Of a stretch of 64,000 nucleotides of DNA, positions 26,769 through 34,819 are shown piece by piece (within the stretch, counting starts at the first letter, position 1; each line of letters begins with the position of its first letter). The stretch is from an uncultured Oleiphilaceae bacterium. GTDB lineage: Bacteria; Pseudomonadota; Gammaproteobacteria; Pseudomonadales; Oleiphilaceae. The notes under the pieces were generated by a model that had not been told where the DNA came from, searched no databases, and saw only the letters and a program-made list of their open reading frames with translations. The position numbers and the translations under genes were made by a program. The stretch covers positions 1-64,000 of the forward strand of contig CAJXUY010000012.1 of assembly GCA_913060665.1 (NCBI GenBank), given 5' to 3'.

Positions 26769-26820
26769 ATTTGTAAACAAATATATTGCTTTTTAAAGAT
26801 TAAGAAACATATTAGTTTCT
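26769..26820. promoter_or_regulatory. Symmetrical sites upstream of the XRE gene
   Basis: ATTTGT-AA-ACAAAT (26769-26782) abuts the XRE start codon, and AGAAAC-N6-GTTTCT (26803-26820) lies upstream. Both are in the divergent region shared with the tacA-tacT promoter and are plausible operators. Confidence 0.5.
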
Positions 26821-26946
26821 ATTTATATAGTAGGCAACAGGTATGTTTCTTTTCTCTACCCCCCACTCAGAATCAGCCTAATTGACAAAAGGCACCGTTT
26901 TGACGTACATTAATATTATCCTATCTCGACTACCAGGGTATACACC

Positions 26947-27234
26947 ATGAGCAACGCAGCACAAACTCAAAATGACAGGATTAACCTCCGTCTAAAACAT
27001 AGCGCCAAGCTAATGCTTGAACGAGCTGCTAGCTTCGAAGGTCAAACCATCAGTAAGTTCGTGTTGAGTAGCGCTTTGGCCAATGCCGAAAAGACAATTC
27101 AGGAACATGAAGTCATGAGCTTGAATACCCAAGATTCAGAAACCTTCTTTAATGCACTTGCTTCACCTGTTCAATTTAATAATAAGTTATCTGCGGCCCT
27201 GGAAGAGCATGATGAGCGTGTAAGCAGAAAATGA
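26947..27234 (+). CDS. tacA: TacA-type (DUF1778) antitoxin
   Basis: A 95-residue DUF1778 protein: an N-terminal ribbon-helix-helix (RINLRLKHSAKLMLERAASFEGQTISKFVLSSAL) followed by an extended C-terminal tail that wraps the toxin. It overlaps the acetyltransferase gene by 4 bases (ATGA), the standard layout of TacA-TacT pairs. It probably represses its own operon. Confidence 0.88.
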   Translation: MSNAAQTQNDRINLRLKHSAKLMLERAASFEGQTISKFVLSSALANAEKTIQEHEVMSLNTQDSETFFNALASPVQFNNKLSAALEEHDERVSRK

Positions 27235-27731
27235 CTAATTTCAAAAACCTTGTCATTTGCGCTCTGGACAACACTCACGACAGGCCTGCTTTTCAGTGTG
27301 GTAATGATCAGTTAGACCATTACCTTAAGAAACAAGCTAAACAAGATATTAAGAGACGAATTAGCAGGATCTTTATAGCAACACTTCCAGAAGAACCTTC
27401 TACCGTTGTGGGGTATTACACTTTAAGCTCCTTATCAATTGAACTAGATCAGCTACCTGAAGAAACCAAACGAAAATTACCCAAGCATCCTATTCCTGGA
27501 GCTCTAATAGGCAGACTAGCCGTTAGCAAAGACGCGCAAGGCCAAGGTATCGGGAGACTACTTTTGGCTGACGCCATTAAACGCACCTTAGCTGTCAGTC
27601 AAGAAATAGCAATTTATACGATGGTAGTTGATGCTATTGATAAACAAGCCGCTAGTTTTTATCGACAATACGGTTTTTCTACTTTAGTCTCTCATGAGAA
27701 TCGGTTGTATTTACCACTTAAGTCATTATGA
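27231..27731 (+). CDS. tacT: TacT-type GNAT acetyltransferase toxin
   Basis: A 166-residue GNAT enzyme. The acetyl-CoA site appears as LAVSKDAQGQGIGRLLLADA near residues 98-117 and the conserved Tyr in SFYRQYGF near 145. Enzymes of this group acetylate aminoacyl-tRNAs and stop translation. Length and gene order are normal, so the toxin is probably intact and held in check by the antitoxin encoded before it. Confidence 0.88.
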   Translation: MTNFKNLVICALDNTHDRPAFQCGNDQLDHYLKKQAKQDIKRRISRIFIATLPEEPSTVVGYYTLSSLSIELDQLPEETKRKLPKHPIPGALIGRLAVSKDAQGQGIGRLLLADAIKRTLAVSQEIAIYTMVVDAIDKQAASFYRQYGFSTLVSHENRLYLPLKSL

Positions 27732-27783
27732 TATTTCTCAAAGTGGGGAACTGAATCGGCGTCTAACAAAGATCATTTAAACC

Positions 27784-27833
27784 CTACGCTTCGACTCTGT
27801 CGAACCAATACTTTGAAGGACTCAGCCAAAAGT
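27784..27833. repeat. Short dispersed repeat, copy A
   Basis: About 50 bases starting CTACGCTTCGACTCTGTCGAA and ending CAGCCAAAAGT match 42578-42628 at most positions. A 5-bp hairpin (TTCGA/TCGAA) lies inside. Both copies follow a gene end, as REP-like elements do. Confidence 0.6.
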
Positions 27834-27924
27834 ACAGAATAGATCTTAAATTCGCACAATATTCGCACACCAGAATCCAACTATTAATTTATTCCTTTAA
27901 TAACAGCTAGTTACAAGTCGTGAA

Positions 27925-27954
27925 CGGCGCATTCGATCCCCGCCGTCTCCACCA
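27925..27954 (+). other. Displaced 3' end of a tmRNA or tRNA gene (attachment site)
   Basis: The sequence contains a T-arm-like ATTCGATCCCCGCC followed by GTCTCCACCA, the 3' end of tmRNA or tRNA with encoded CCA. No complete RNA gene fits in the 190 bases before it because tacT lies there. It is therefore an att copy left by an island that inserted into the RNA gene, most likely ssrA given the P4-type integrase directly downstream. Confidence 0.7.
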
Positions 27955-27982
27955 AACAAAGGTCCATTAAGGGCCATATAAG

Positions 27983-28023
27983 ACCCGCAAAGCCTTTAAA
28001 ATCAAGCTTTAGCGGGTTTTTTT
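27983..28023 (+). terminator. Intrinsic terminator after the att site
   Basis: ACCCGC plus AAAGC pairs with GCTTT plus GCGGGT across a 12-base loop and is followed by a T-run. It looks like the original terminator of the RNA gene whose 3' end lies just upstream. Confidence 0.75.
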
Positions 28024-28066
28024 ATGTCTATAGCGTCCATTAGTGTCCGATAAAATCCATGACTTT

Positions 28067-28115
28067 TAGTAACACTCTTAGTAACATCACCTTAATGTTA
28101 CTAAGAGTGTTACTA
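28067..28115. promoter_or_regulatory. 21-bp perfect inverted repeat enclosing the integrase start
   Basis: Arms at 28067-28087 and 28095-28115 are exact complements around a 7-base loop; the inner part reads CTTAGTAACAT against ATGTTACTAAG. The last base is the A of the integrase ATG, so an RNA starting upstream would fold the start region into a very stable hairpin. As DNA it is also an operator candidate for autoregulation by the integrase or a host factor. Confidence 0.75.
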
Positions 28116-29365
28116 TGGCTCGTAGAACCCTCCCACTATCCGACACTCAAATAAGCAAGGCTAAGGCCAAAGAAAAGGAATACAACCTTTCAGACGGTGA
28201 AGGTTTGATGCTTAGAGTTAAGCCTAATGGCTCCAAACTATGGCTATTCAATTACACCCGGCCTTTTACTAAAAAACGAGCGAACATAAGTTTCGGTACT
28301 TATCCTGATTTATCTTTAGCAAAAGCACGAAAGAAGAAAACAGAAGCAAGAGGGCTACTTGCTCAAGATATAGATCCAAAAGAGCATAGAGACGACCAGG
28401 CAAGACATTCAGAAAAAGCCAATAACAACACCTTCAGGCACGTAGCACTGCAACATCACGAAGTTAAAAAAACAACCATAAGCACTGACCATGCGAACGA
28501 TATATGGCGCTCGTTGGAACTTCACCTATTTCCTAAACTAGGCAACATTCCTATCCATAAACTGGACGCACCTAGAGTCATTGATGTTCTCAAGCCTATT
28601 TCTGCTAAAAGCCTAGAAACTGTAAAGCGTCTATGCCAGCGCATAAATGAAGTGATGGTTTATTCGACAAACACAGGGGTAATACATCACAACCCGCTCA
28701 CAGGAATTAGTAAAGCATTTGAAACACCAGAAAAGAAGAACATGCTGACAATTAAACCTGACCAGCTACCCGCTTTAATGAGAAATCTCAGCAAAGCCAG
28801 TATAAAGCTGACCACGCGCTGCTTAATAGAGTGGCAACTTCACACCATGGTTAGGCCAAGCGAAGCTGCAGGAGCTCGGTGGGACGAAATGGACATAGAC
28901 TCTGCCCTATGGAATATCCCAGCTGAAAGAATGAAAAAGAAACGTCCGCACACTGTACCTCTGACACCTCAAGTACTCGCGTTGCTAGAAGAGATAAGGC
29001 CCTTAAATGGTCGTTCTGAGTACATTTTTACAGGTGACAGGAACTTCAACAAACCAACCAATAGCAGCACCGCGAACATGGCACTGAAGCGCATGGGTTA
29101 CAAAGGGATATTGGTAGCCCACGGATTAAGGTCTCTAGCTAGCACCACTTTAAACGAGCAAGGACTTGATTCAGATTTAATTGAAGTCTGCTTAGCCCAC
29201 GTTGACAAAAACGAAGTAAGAGCAGCTTATAATCGCGCTGAGTATATAGAAGCACGCAGGGAGGTGATGAACTGGTGGAGTTCGCATATAGAAAAAGCCG
29301 CTGAAGGGAATATGAGCTTAGCGGGAGCCACAAGTAATAAGAAAATAATGATCAAGCAAATCTAA
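28115..29365 (+). CDS. P4-type tyrosine integrase (DUF4102 N-terminal domain)
   Basis: A 416-residue P4-type integrase. The DUF4102 domain covers about residues 1-90 (YNLSDGEGLMLRVKPNGSKLWLFNY, SFGTYPDLSLAKAR). The catalytic domain has the first Arg in MVRPSEAAGARW near 250, H-x-x-R in HGLRSLASTTL near 344, and a C-terminal AHVDKN...AAYNRAEY with the Tyr near 371. Such enzymes insert islands at tmRNA or tRNA 3' ends, and an att copy lies 160 bases upstream. Little follows the gene before ordinary chromosomal genes resume, so its island may have collapsed. Confidence 0.88.
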   Translation: MARRTLPLSDTQISKAKAKEKEYNLSDGEGLMLRVKPNGSKLWLFNYTRPFTKKRANISFGTYPDLSLAKARKKKTEARGLLAQDIDPKEHRDDQARHSEKANNNTFRHVALQHHEVKKTTISTDHANDIWRSLELHLFPKLGNIPIHKLDAPRVIDVLKPISAKSLETVKRLCQRINEVMVYSTNTGVIHHNPLTGISKAFETPEKKNMLTIKPDQLPALMRNLSKASIKLTTRCLIEWQLHTMVRPSEAAGARWDEMDIDSALWNIPAERMKKKRPHTVPLTPQVLALLEEIRPLNGRSEYIFTGDRNFNKPTNSSTANMALKRMGYKGILVAHGLRSLASTTLNEQGLDSDLIEVCLAHVDKNEVRAAYNRAEYIEARREVMNWWSSHIEKAAEGNMSLAGATSNKKIMIKQI

Positions 29366-29420
29366 ATCATTAAGATTATTATTCTCAACTAGATTTAAAT
29401 ACTTAAATTGAACTCGGCTG

Positions 29421-29588
29421 TTAACGGTAATGTAAAACTGACCCACCTGAGGCAAAATATCCACTCTTTACTCCGTAGATCATGCGATAGCCAACATAGC
29501 ACAGCCCAACCATAAGCGGTTCATCTAGTGTTACATGCATATCAAATAGTGGGGCCAGTGCTGGATAAGTGTTTGTTATTTTGCTCAT
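29421..29588 (-). pseudogene. Truncated DUF3237 gene
   Basis: The 55-residue frame begins MSKITNTYPALAPLFDMHVT and has the start of a DUF3237 protein (PLFDMHVTLDEPLMVGLC...), whose members are normally about 150 residues. Similarity stops after GYFAS, and a new sequence beginning GGGTCAGTTTTACATTACCG leads to a stop. The gene overlaps the GST gene by 4 bases, so it was the third gene of that operon. The break lies close to the P4-type integrase and looks like an insertion or deletion scar. Confidence 0.65.
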
Positions 29589-30289
29589 GATAAATCTTTG
29601 CCCCAAGCCAACTTGCTCATGCCTCTTTGAACGCCAGGTCGCTTCTGTAGTTTTTGCATCCAACTAGCCACATGTTGGAAGTCTTTTTCAAGATTGCTAT
29701 TCAATGCCTTAAGACCAGCCCAAGCTGATTCGATCCAGGGATAAGAGGCGAAATCTGCGATGGATAGCTCTCCAGCAATGTAGTCACTATCTCTCAGAAC
29801 ATTGTTAAGGACACCCAATAGTCGAAAGCTTTCTTTACTAAAGCGTTCTATGGCCTGAAAGTTAACTTCTTTTGACCGGGTTTGAGCTAGATAGTTATTA
29901 AGGTAGCTTTCATCTTTAGCCAACGCTGAAGCGAAGTGTGAGAAGTTCCCTAGCGCCGGCCCAAGTCCACCGGACTGCCAAAATAACCATTTGATGACCC
30001 GTACTCGGTGGGCAGGTTCGGTGGGTAGGAACTTACCATTCTTTTCTGCGAGATAAAGTAATATTGCTCCAGTTTCGATAATGGGCTCAAGATTATTATG
30101 CTTATCAACTAAATCTGAGTCTAATAAAACAGGGATTTTACTGTTTGGGTTTAGTCCTTTAAATTCTGCACTGAACTGCTCTTGTTTCTCGATGTTGACT
30201 GGTTCGATCGTATACTCAGACCCACACTCTTCAAGCATGATGGAAATTTTTCTAGCATTCTGTGTTGACCATGTTAGTAAGCTAAACAT
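29585..30289 (-). CDS. Glutathione S-transferase family protein (YfcG/YghU-like)
   Basis: A 234-residue GST. The N-terminal thioredoxin-like domain has the T-x-N-A-x-K pattern (STQNARKISIMLEE) and the cis-Pro segment NSKIPVLLD near residue 50. The helical C-terminal domain contains the N-capping SIADFASYPW near residue 180. Related enzymes handle glutathione disulfide or conjugate small electrophiles. It overlaps the SnoaL-like gene by 8 bases, so the operon probably acts on one small molecule. Confidence 0.85.
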   Translation of the reverse strand: MFSLLTWSTQNARKISIMLEECGSEYTIEPVNIEKQEQFSAEFKGLNPNSKIPVLLDSDLVDKHNNLEPIIETGAILLYLAEKNGKFLPTEPAHRVRVIKWLFWQSGGLGPALGNFSHFASALAKDESYLNNYLAQTRSKEVNFQAIERFSKESFRLLGVLNNVLRDSDYIAGELSIADFASYPWIESAWAGLKALNSNLEKDFQHVASWMQKLQKRPGVQRGMSKLAWGKDLS

Positions 30290-30746
30290 AACTTTCCTCC
30301 ATGTTTTTGAAGGTTATGTATGAATTAATCGTTTCCTGAAATTCATCCTCCGAAATACCGGAACGCCTGCATATTAACCCTGCGTCCATGTGAAACACCT
30401 CCTTGCTGATGCGATTGTCGCTGAAATGAAATTCAAGGAAGACGGGAATAGTAATTTTTGGTGTTGTCTTGCCTGGTATATGAACGCTTAGTGTCACGGT
30501 AGCGGTCGCTAACATTAGCAATCCGTTGATTGCGTAATCCTCTAGAGTTACCTGATAATCTGGAAACAAAAGAAAAAATAAACCCAGTTGCTTTTCGACT
30601 TCTTCACAGCCAACTGCTGCTGCTTCAAAGCTGGGTGATATCAATTCAACTTCTGGATGATAAATTTCTAGTGCTGCCAGCACATTCTGCTCACTCTTGA
30701 CCCTCGCAAGCTCATTTACTAACGCTTTCATTTCTTTTTCGTTCAC
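30282..30746 (-). CDS. SnoaL-like (NTF2-fold) protein
   Basis: A 154-residue protein with the cone-shaped NTF2/SnoaL fold pattern: an initial helix, EIYHPEVELISPSFE, then FPDYQVTLEDYAI and a final strand FHMDAGLI. Members act as small-molecule cyclases, isomerases or binding proteins. It is first in the operon with the GST and the broken DUF3237 gene and is divergent from a GlxA-type regulator. The substrate is unknown. Confidence 0.75.
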   Translation of the reverse strand: MNEKEMKALVNELARVKSEQNVLAALEIYHPEVELISPSFEAAAVGCEEVEKQLGLFFLLFPDYQVTLEDYAINGLLMLATATVTLSVHIPGKTTPKITIPVFLEFHFSDNRISKEVFHMDAGLICRRSGISEDEFQETINSYITFKNMEESYV

Positions 30747-30867
30747 GGGAGAACCTCTTTGTGTTCGTCATTTTCGAAGCAATAGATTATCGACCCAATC
30801 TCCATGTAAAAAGAGTCTAACAAGGCCACATAAAGGCCATATTGGATATTTTTCTTAAATGTACATT

Positions 30868-30886
30868 TAGACCTCTATAGGGTCTA
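30868..30886. promoter_or_regulatory. Inverted repeat in the GST/GlxA divergent promoter
   Basis: TAGACC-N7-GGTCTA, preceded by the palindrome AAATGTACATTT (30857-30868) and followed by another TTAGACC. It lies between divergent starts and is a candidate binding site for the GlxA-type regulator. Confidence 0.5.
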
Positions 30887-30957
30887 ATTAGACCATTCTA
30901 AATGCCTGCGCTCTTGTGATAGGATTTGATGTAATTTAACCAAGAAGAAGTGTAACT

Positions 30958-31977
30958 ATGAGAGTTGGGATAGTCGTCACTGAGCGCTGCCAAGCATCGA
31001 GTTTGCACACCACTATCGACCTTATAATTGCAGCAAACTATGCGTTTCAATCCTATTTTTCTTCTAGTACACCTTTGTTTCAGTATGAGGTTATTGGACT
31101 CAAAACCTCGACAAAGGCCTATAGCGGAAGCGTGGTCTGTGGTATCACGCCAATAACAAAATATAAACGGCCTGAGATTGTTATATTACCGGGTGCTTTT
31201 GAATCAATTCTGACAGCTGATCAGGCAAAAAGTCAGCTTTCCAAATTAGCGCCTTTGATCAAGATACTACAAAAGTGGCATTCAGAAGGGACTGTCATCG
31301 CGAGTATCTGTACGGGCAATTTCATTATTGCTTCGTCTAGCATCGCTAATGGCCGACCATTAACCTGTCATTGGATTTCCGAAAAAGCTGCAGCTCTGCT
31401 TTATCCCGAAGAGCAGTTTGTGAGCGACAAACTGATTATTGATCATGGTGATATTGTCAGTGCAGGCGGAGCGATGGCTACCGCTCAATTAGTACTCTAT
31501 CTCGTTAGTCGTTTTCACAGTCGAGAATTGGCACTCGCCACTGGGAAGCTAATGCTAGTAGAGCTAAATTTTGATTCACAGAGTCGCTTCGCAATATTCC
31601 GCCCCAACCACAAACACGGTGATGCCTTGGTTTTAAAATTACAGAAGCACATTGAAAAAGCTTATTCTGAAGGGTTAGACCTAACGGATTTCGCTGTTAC
31701 AAACCTTATTGGAGGAAGACAACTTAGCAGGCGTTTCAAGAAAGCAACGGGAGAGACGCCACTCAGCTATTTGCAACTGTACAGGGTCGAACAAGTTAAG
31801 ATTGGATTAGAGACAACTAACAATCCTGTAAACACCCTTATATGGGGTGTAGGATATGAAGACCCTACCTCGTTTAGACGTTTGTTTAAGCGCCTAACGG
31901 GACTAACGATGAAAGAATATCGAAACCGATTTTCTTCATTTACAAGTCGCCGATATGCAAAGTTTAATGCTCAGTGA
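30958..31977 (+). CDS. GlxA-family (DJ-1/PfpI plus AraC) transcriptional regulator
   Basis: A 339-residue regulator. The DJ-1/PfpI-like domain covers about residues 1-190 and keeps a Cys in the nucleophile-elbow position (SICTGNFIIAS, near 121). The AraC-type double helix-turn-helix spans about 230-330 (GGRQLSRRFKKATGETPLSYLQLYRVEQ, SFRRLFKRLTGLTMKEYRNRF). It is divergent from the SnoaL-GST operon, its most likely target. Confidence 0.88.
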   Translation: MRVGIVVTERCQASSLHTTIDLIIAANYAFQSYFSSSTPLFQYEVIGLKTSTKAYSGSVVCGITPITKYKRPEIVILPGAFESILTADQAKSQLSKLAPLIKILQKWHSEGTVIASICTGNFIIASSSIANGRPLTCHWISEKAAALLYPEEQFVSDKLIIDHGDIVSAGGAMATAQLVLYLVSRFHSRELALATGKLMLVELNFDSQSRFAIFRPNHKHGDALVLKLQKHIEKAYSEGLDLTDFAVTNLIGGRQLSRRFKKATGETPLSYLQLYRVEQVKIGLETTNNPVNTLIWGVGYEDPTSFRRLFKRLTGLTMKEYRNRFSSFTSRRYAKFNAQ

Positions 31978-32161
31978 GGAAGGAATAGTCTATCTTGATA
32001 AACAGCAAGAGAAGGAAAACAAACAGGGGGCGCTGCCATCCGATGGGATCCGGAGGGTACGACCCTGTACCGCCATGTTGTCAGCCTAAGGAAAAAACAG
32101 ACTTAAAATAGTAGCCCATACAAGTGCTGCACGCGATTTTCGTCGAGAGCGTAGTCTCAAC

Positions 32162-34003
32162 CTAGCCAATAGTTTCTTTAATTGCTTGTGCCACTTGGCT
32201 TGGGTGCGTCAATTGGGGATTGTGACCCGCTCCTGCAATTTCCACTACACGCTGATTTGTTTCAGCTAGTAGCGGGTCTTTTTCCCCTGCAATCAACAAC
32301 ACGGGAATATCAAGCTGCTGCAATAATTGACTCATGTGCTCTCTATGCTTTTGCTTTCCTGCCAACGCCAAGTTTTGAAAAATACTACTTCTTACGGAAG
32401 GACGTGTTAACGCGTATTGCGAGTTTGCTACCGCAGCATGCTTCATGCCTTGAGGGTGTAAGCCCGAAGTAATTTTGTCGTAGTTGATAAATTTTGAAAA
32501 TAGCTTCATCAACCATGCTGATCGAGATAACCATCCTGGCCGGCCTTGCAGAAAGTAGGGTGATATCAGTACTAAACCTTTTACTTTATCTGGTGCCGAG
32601 AGTGCATACTGCAGCGCAAGACCCGTACCCAATGAATGACCAACCAACACCGCAGGATCGTCAATTAAGCTGTCCAACCAATCATAACTCTGAGTTAACT
32701 TACCACCAGAACGACCTAGTCCCGGTAAGTCTGGGACGATGGCTGAAGTGTTTAACCTGGTGATCATGTCATGCCAGCTAAGCCCCTCCAATGGCAAGCC
32801 GTGCAAACAAACCAACGAAGTCCTTGACGAAGACTTATCTTCTATATCGTTTCTTGATTTGCCATCTACTCTACGATAATTACGTACATAAACCCCTTTA
32901 TGATAGCCCCCTGAAAGTCGAAAGTTTGGTGTTTCAAGGCTTTCTATTTGAGCTAGATGACCAAAACCTTGATTAACCAGGGAATCAATCCAGCCTTCTA
33001 TATTCGTGACTGGGGCCTGCTCACAGATTCCCATTTTCGCACTGAGTTGTTGAGTACTAGTAACGTCGTAACTATCATCCGACAAGAACGAAAGCGTTTC
33101 TTTTGATCCAGGCATCAGTTTCTCGGGCACTCTTTTCAGTACACTCACAGGCACAGAATACTTGGGCGTCTTTAGTCCCATATGATTTGCAAAGCTATTG
33201 ATTAGCTCGGGCAAAGTCGGGGTGTTCTCGTCAAGCAACCAGTACTGTTGACCGATAGACTCATCGAATTCAAACACTCGTGCCGCAAACTCAGCAACAA
33301 AGTCAACATTTGTTAGAGGCACAAAGGTTCTATCGTTTCCTGGGATAGCAGCTAACTCACCATTGAACATTTGCTCTACAATTTCTGCTACCCCAACAAA
33401 TTGACGAGTGTCTCCAGTGGTACTATCACCAATCACTGTGGAGGGATTCAGAGCGGTCCATGGGATATTCAGCTGATCAGCCTTTGCAATAATATTTTTA
33501 TGGGCGATTAGCTTTGAAGCCTCATAGGCGCCAAGCGACTGATAGAGCTCCCGTTCGGAGAGTTTGCCTGCACTGGCTACACGATACCCTCCAACCCACA
33601 AGAAGCGCTCCAGCTTATCTAGCCCGGATAACCAGTCTAATAAGTTAAGACTACCATCCACATTTTGCTGATGGGCTGTTTTGTTTTCTAAACCCCAAGA
33701 GAAAGCTGCTGCCAAATGATAGACCACCTGTATATCGCGACCACCATTCGGAAACTCACTTTCCAATTCGACGACTTTTTCCAAATCAAACTCAACTACT
33801 TCCAGCTTGTTTTTGATATCTCTTGATTCTTCAAGACGCCCCATGATATCGGCAACATAGTCCGCTTTCCTCTGCTTCGCATGGCGCATAGCTGCTGTTA
33901 CATGGTGGCCTCTATTTAACAGGGCCGCCACTAACCAGAACCCAATAAAGCCGTTGGCACCAGTAACAAGAATTCGTTTAGGTGAAGTTGTCTGTTTCAT
34001 CAA
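32162..34003 (-). CDS. Fused NAD(P)-dependent epimerase and alpha/beta hydrolase
   Basis: A 613-residue two-domain protein. Residues 8-345 form an extended SDR with the GANGFIG nucleotide motif (16-22) and the Y-x-x-x-K pair in YEASK (160-164). Residues 395-613 form an alpha/beta hydrolase with HGLP (401), the nucleophile elbow GHSLG (455-459), an acid in GEKDPLL and the catalytic His in GAGHNPQ. The domains normally occur as separate proteins. A TetR operator lies just upstream and the tetR gene is next to it, indicating control by that repressor. A two-step conversion of one lipid- or terpenoid-like substrate is possible but unproven. Confidence 0.85.
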   Translation of the reverse strand: MMKQTTSPKRILVTGANGFIGFWLVAALLNRGHHVTAAMRHAKQRKADYVADIMGRLEESRDIKNKLEVVEFDLEKVVELESEFPNGGRDIQVVYHLAAAFSWGLENKTAHQQNVDGSLNLLDWLSGLDKLERFLWVGGYRVASAGKLSERELYQSLGAYEASKLIAHKNIIAKADQLNIPWTALNPSTVIGDSTTGDTRQFVGVAEIVEQMFNGELAAIPGNDRTFVPLTNVDFVAEFAARVFEFDESIGQQYWLLDENTPTLPELINSFANHMGLKTPKYSVPVSVLKRVPEKLMPGSKETLSFLSDDSYDVTSTQQLSAKMGICEQAPVTNIEGWIDSLVNQGFGHLAQIESLETPNFRLSGGYHKGVYVRNYRRVDGKSRNDIEDKSSSRTSLVCLHGLPLEGLSWHDMITRLNTSAIVPDLPGLGRSGGKLTQSYDWLDSLIDDPAVLVGHSLGTGLALQYALSAPDKVKGLVLISPYFLQGRPGWLSRSAWLMKLFSKFINYDKITSGLHPQGMKHAAVANSQYALTRPSVRSSIFQNLALAGKQKHREHMSQLLQQLDIPVLLIAGEKDPLLAETNQRVVEIAGAGHNPQLTHPSQVAQAIKETIG

Positions 34004-34026
34004 TTTACTCCATTCCGCGCCTATTA

Positions 34027-34040
34027 ATAGACCGGTCTAT
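34027..34040. promoter_or_regulatory. TetR operator before the fusion gene
   Basis: ATAGACCGGTCTAT is a 14-bp perfect palindrome 24 bases upstream of the fusion gene. The same core occurs at 34643-34654 before tetR. Confidence 0.8.
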
Positions 34041-34062
34041 ATATTAATTTATAAAAAAAATG

Positions 34063-34632
34063 CTAAACCAATCTGTCCGTTATGGATTCACTTGCCCATG
34101 ATAAAGAGGTCGTATCGCGATTAACCTTTGCTAGAGTTAAAGCTCCCTCTATCGTCGACAAGACTATCGAGGATTCTCGTTGAGCGTTCTGCGTAGTAAG
34201 ACCAAATAGTTGCAATCCATTCGTGATACTTGCCAACCATAAATGATATGCCGCTTTGCAGGCGTCACGGACTTGTGGGTGATCGTCCGCTACCTCGAGT
34301 GCAACCGTGGTTACCGGGCAACCTTTGCGATACCCCGATTCAACCAACCTCTGTGTGAGCCCTGTAATTATCATATCAATGGCCTGGGGAGCACCTTCTG
34401 CCGTCTGAAATGCCTGATTGATCATTTGGTCAATCAATTCTGCTCCATTAGCTATGGCCATGGCTACGATTTGGTCTTTGCCTTCCGGAAAATGAAAATA
34501 TAACGACCCCTTGGGCGCACCGCTGGCCTTGATAATCTGCTGTAATCCTGTATTATGGAAGCCTTGAAGTTCTATCAGCCCTAAGGTAGCCGTTAGGATC
34601 TTTGTACGTGTTTGCGCGCCTTTAGATTTCAT
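34063..34632 (-). CDS. TetR-family repressor
   Basis: A 189-residue TetR protein. The helix-turn-helix is at residues 8-50 (RTKILTATLGLIELQGFHNTGLQQIIKASGAPKGSLYFHFPEGK), followed by a helical ligand domain. It resembles the LmrA/YxaF group, and AGACCGGTCT is the sort of operator such proteins bind. Copies of that palindrome lie before this gene and before the fusion gene, so it probably represses both. The ATG at 34632 is used; an upstream TTG is less likely. Confidence 0.88.
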   Translation of the reverse strand: MKSKGAQTRTKILTATLGLIELQGFHNTGLQQIIKASGAPKGSLYFHFPEGKDQIVAMAIANGAELIDQMINQAFQTAEGAPQAIDMIITGLTQRLVESGYRKGCPVTTVALEVADDHPQVRDACKAAYHLWLASITNGLQLFGLTTQNAQRESSIVLSTIEGALTLAKVNRDTTSLSWASESITDRLV

Positions 34633-34642
34633 AATCAAATAA

Positions 34643-34654
34643 TAGACCGGTCTC
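34643..34654. promoter_or_regulatory. TetR operator before its own gene
   Basis: TAGACCGGTCTC carries the AGACCGGTCT palindrome, matching the site at 34027-34040, 11 bases before the tetR start. Autoregulation is expected. Confidence 0.75.
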
Positions 34655-34819
34655 TATATTATGTAAAGACTTAGTTTGAGGTACACCCTCGTTAAATGAA
34701 TTTAATGAGGTCTGATTAAAGATATTTCCTTGGCTGCACCAGGTAAACGGGAGGAAGCATCTACTTTAATACTTTCAGAAAATGAAAACTATTTAGACCT
34801 GAAGAGGATTGAACACAAC

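Noticed and set aside
27732-27954. A complete tmRNA or tRNA gene before the P4-type integrase
   Set aside because: Only the last 30 bases match; no acceptor partner, D-arm or anticodon arm can be placed between tacT and the CCA end.
32494-32976. Plus-strand frames across the fused epimerase-hydrolase gene
   Set aside because: They are antisense shadows of a gene with clear motifs and have no ribosome sites.
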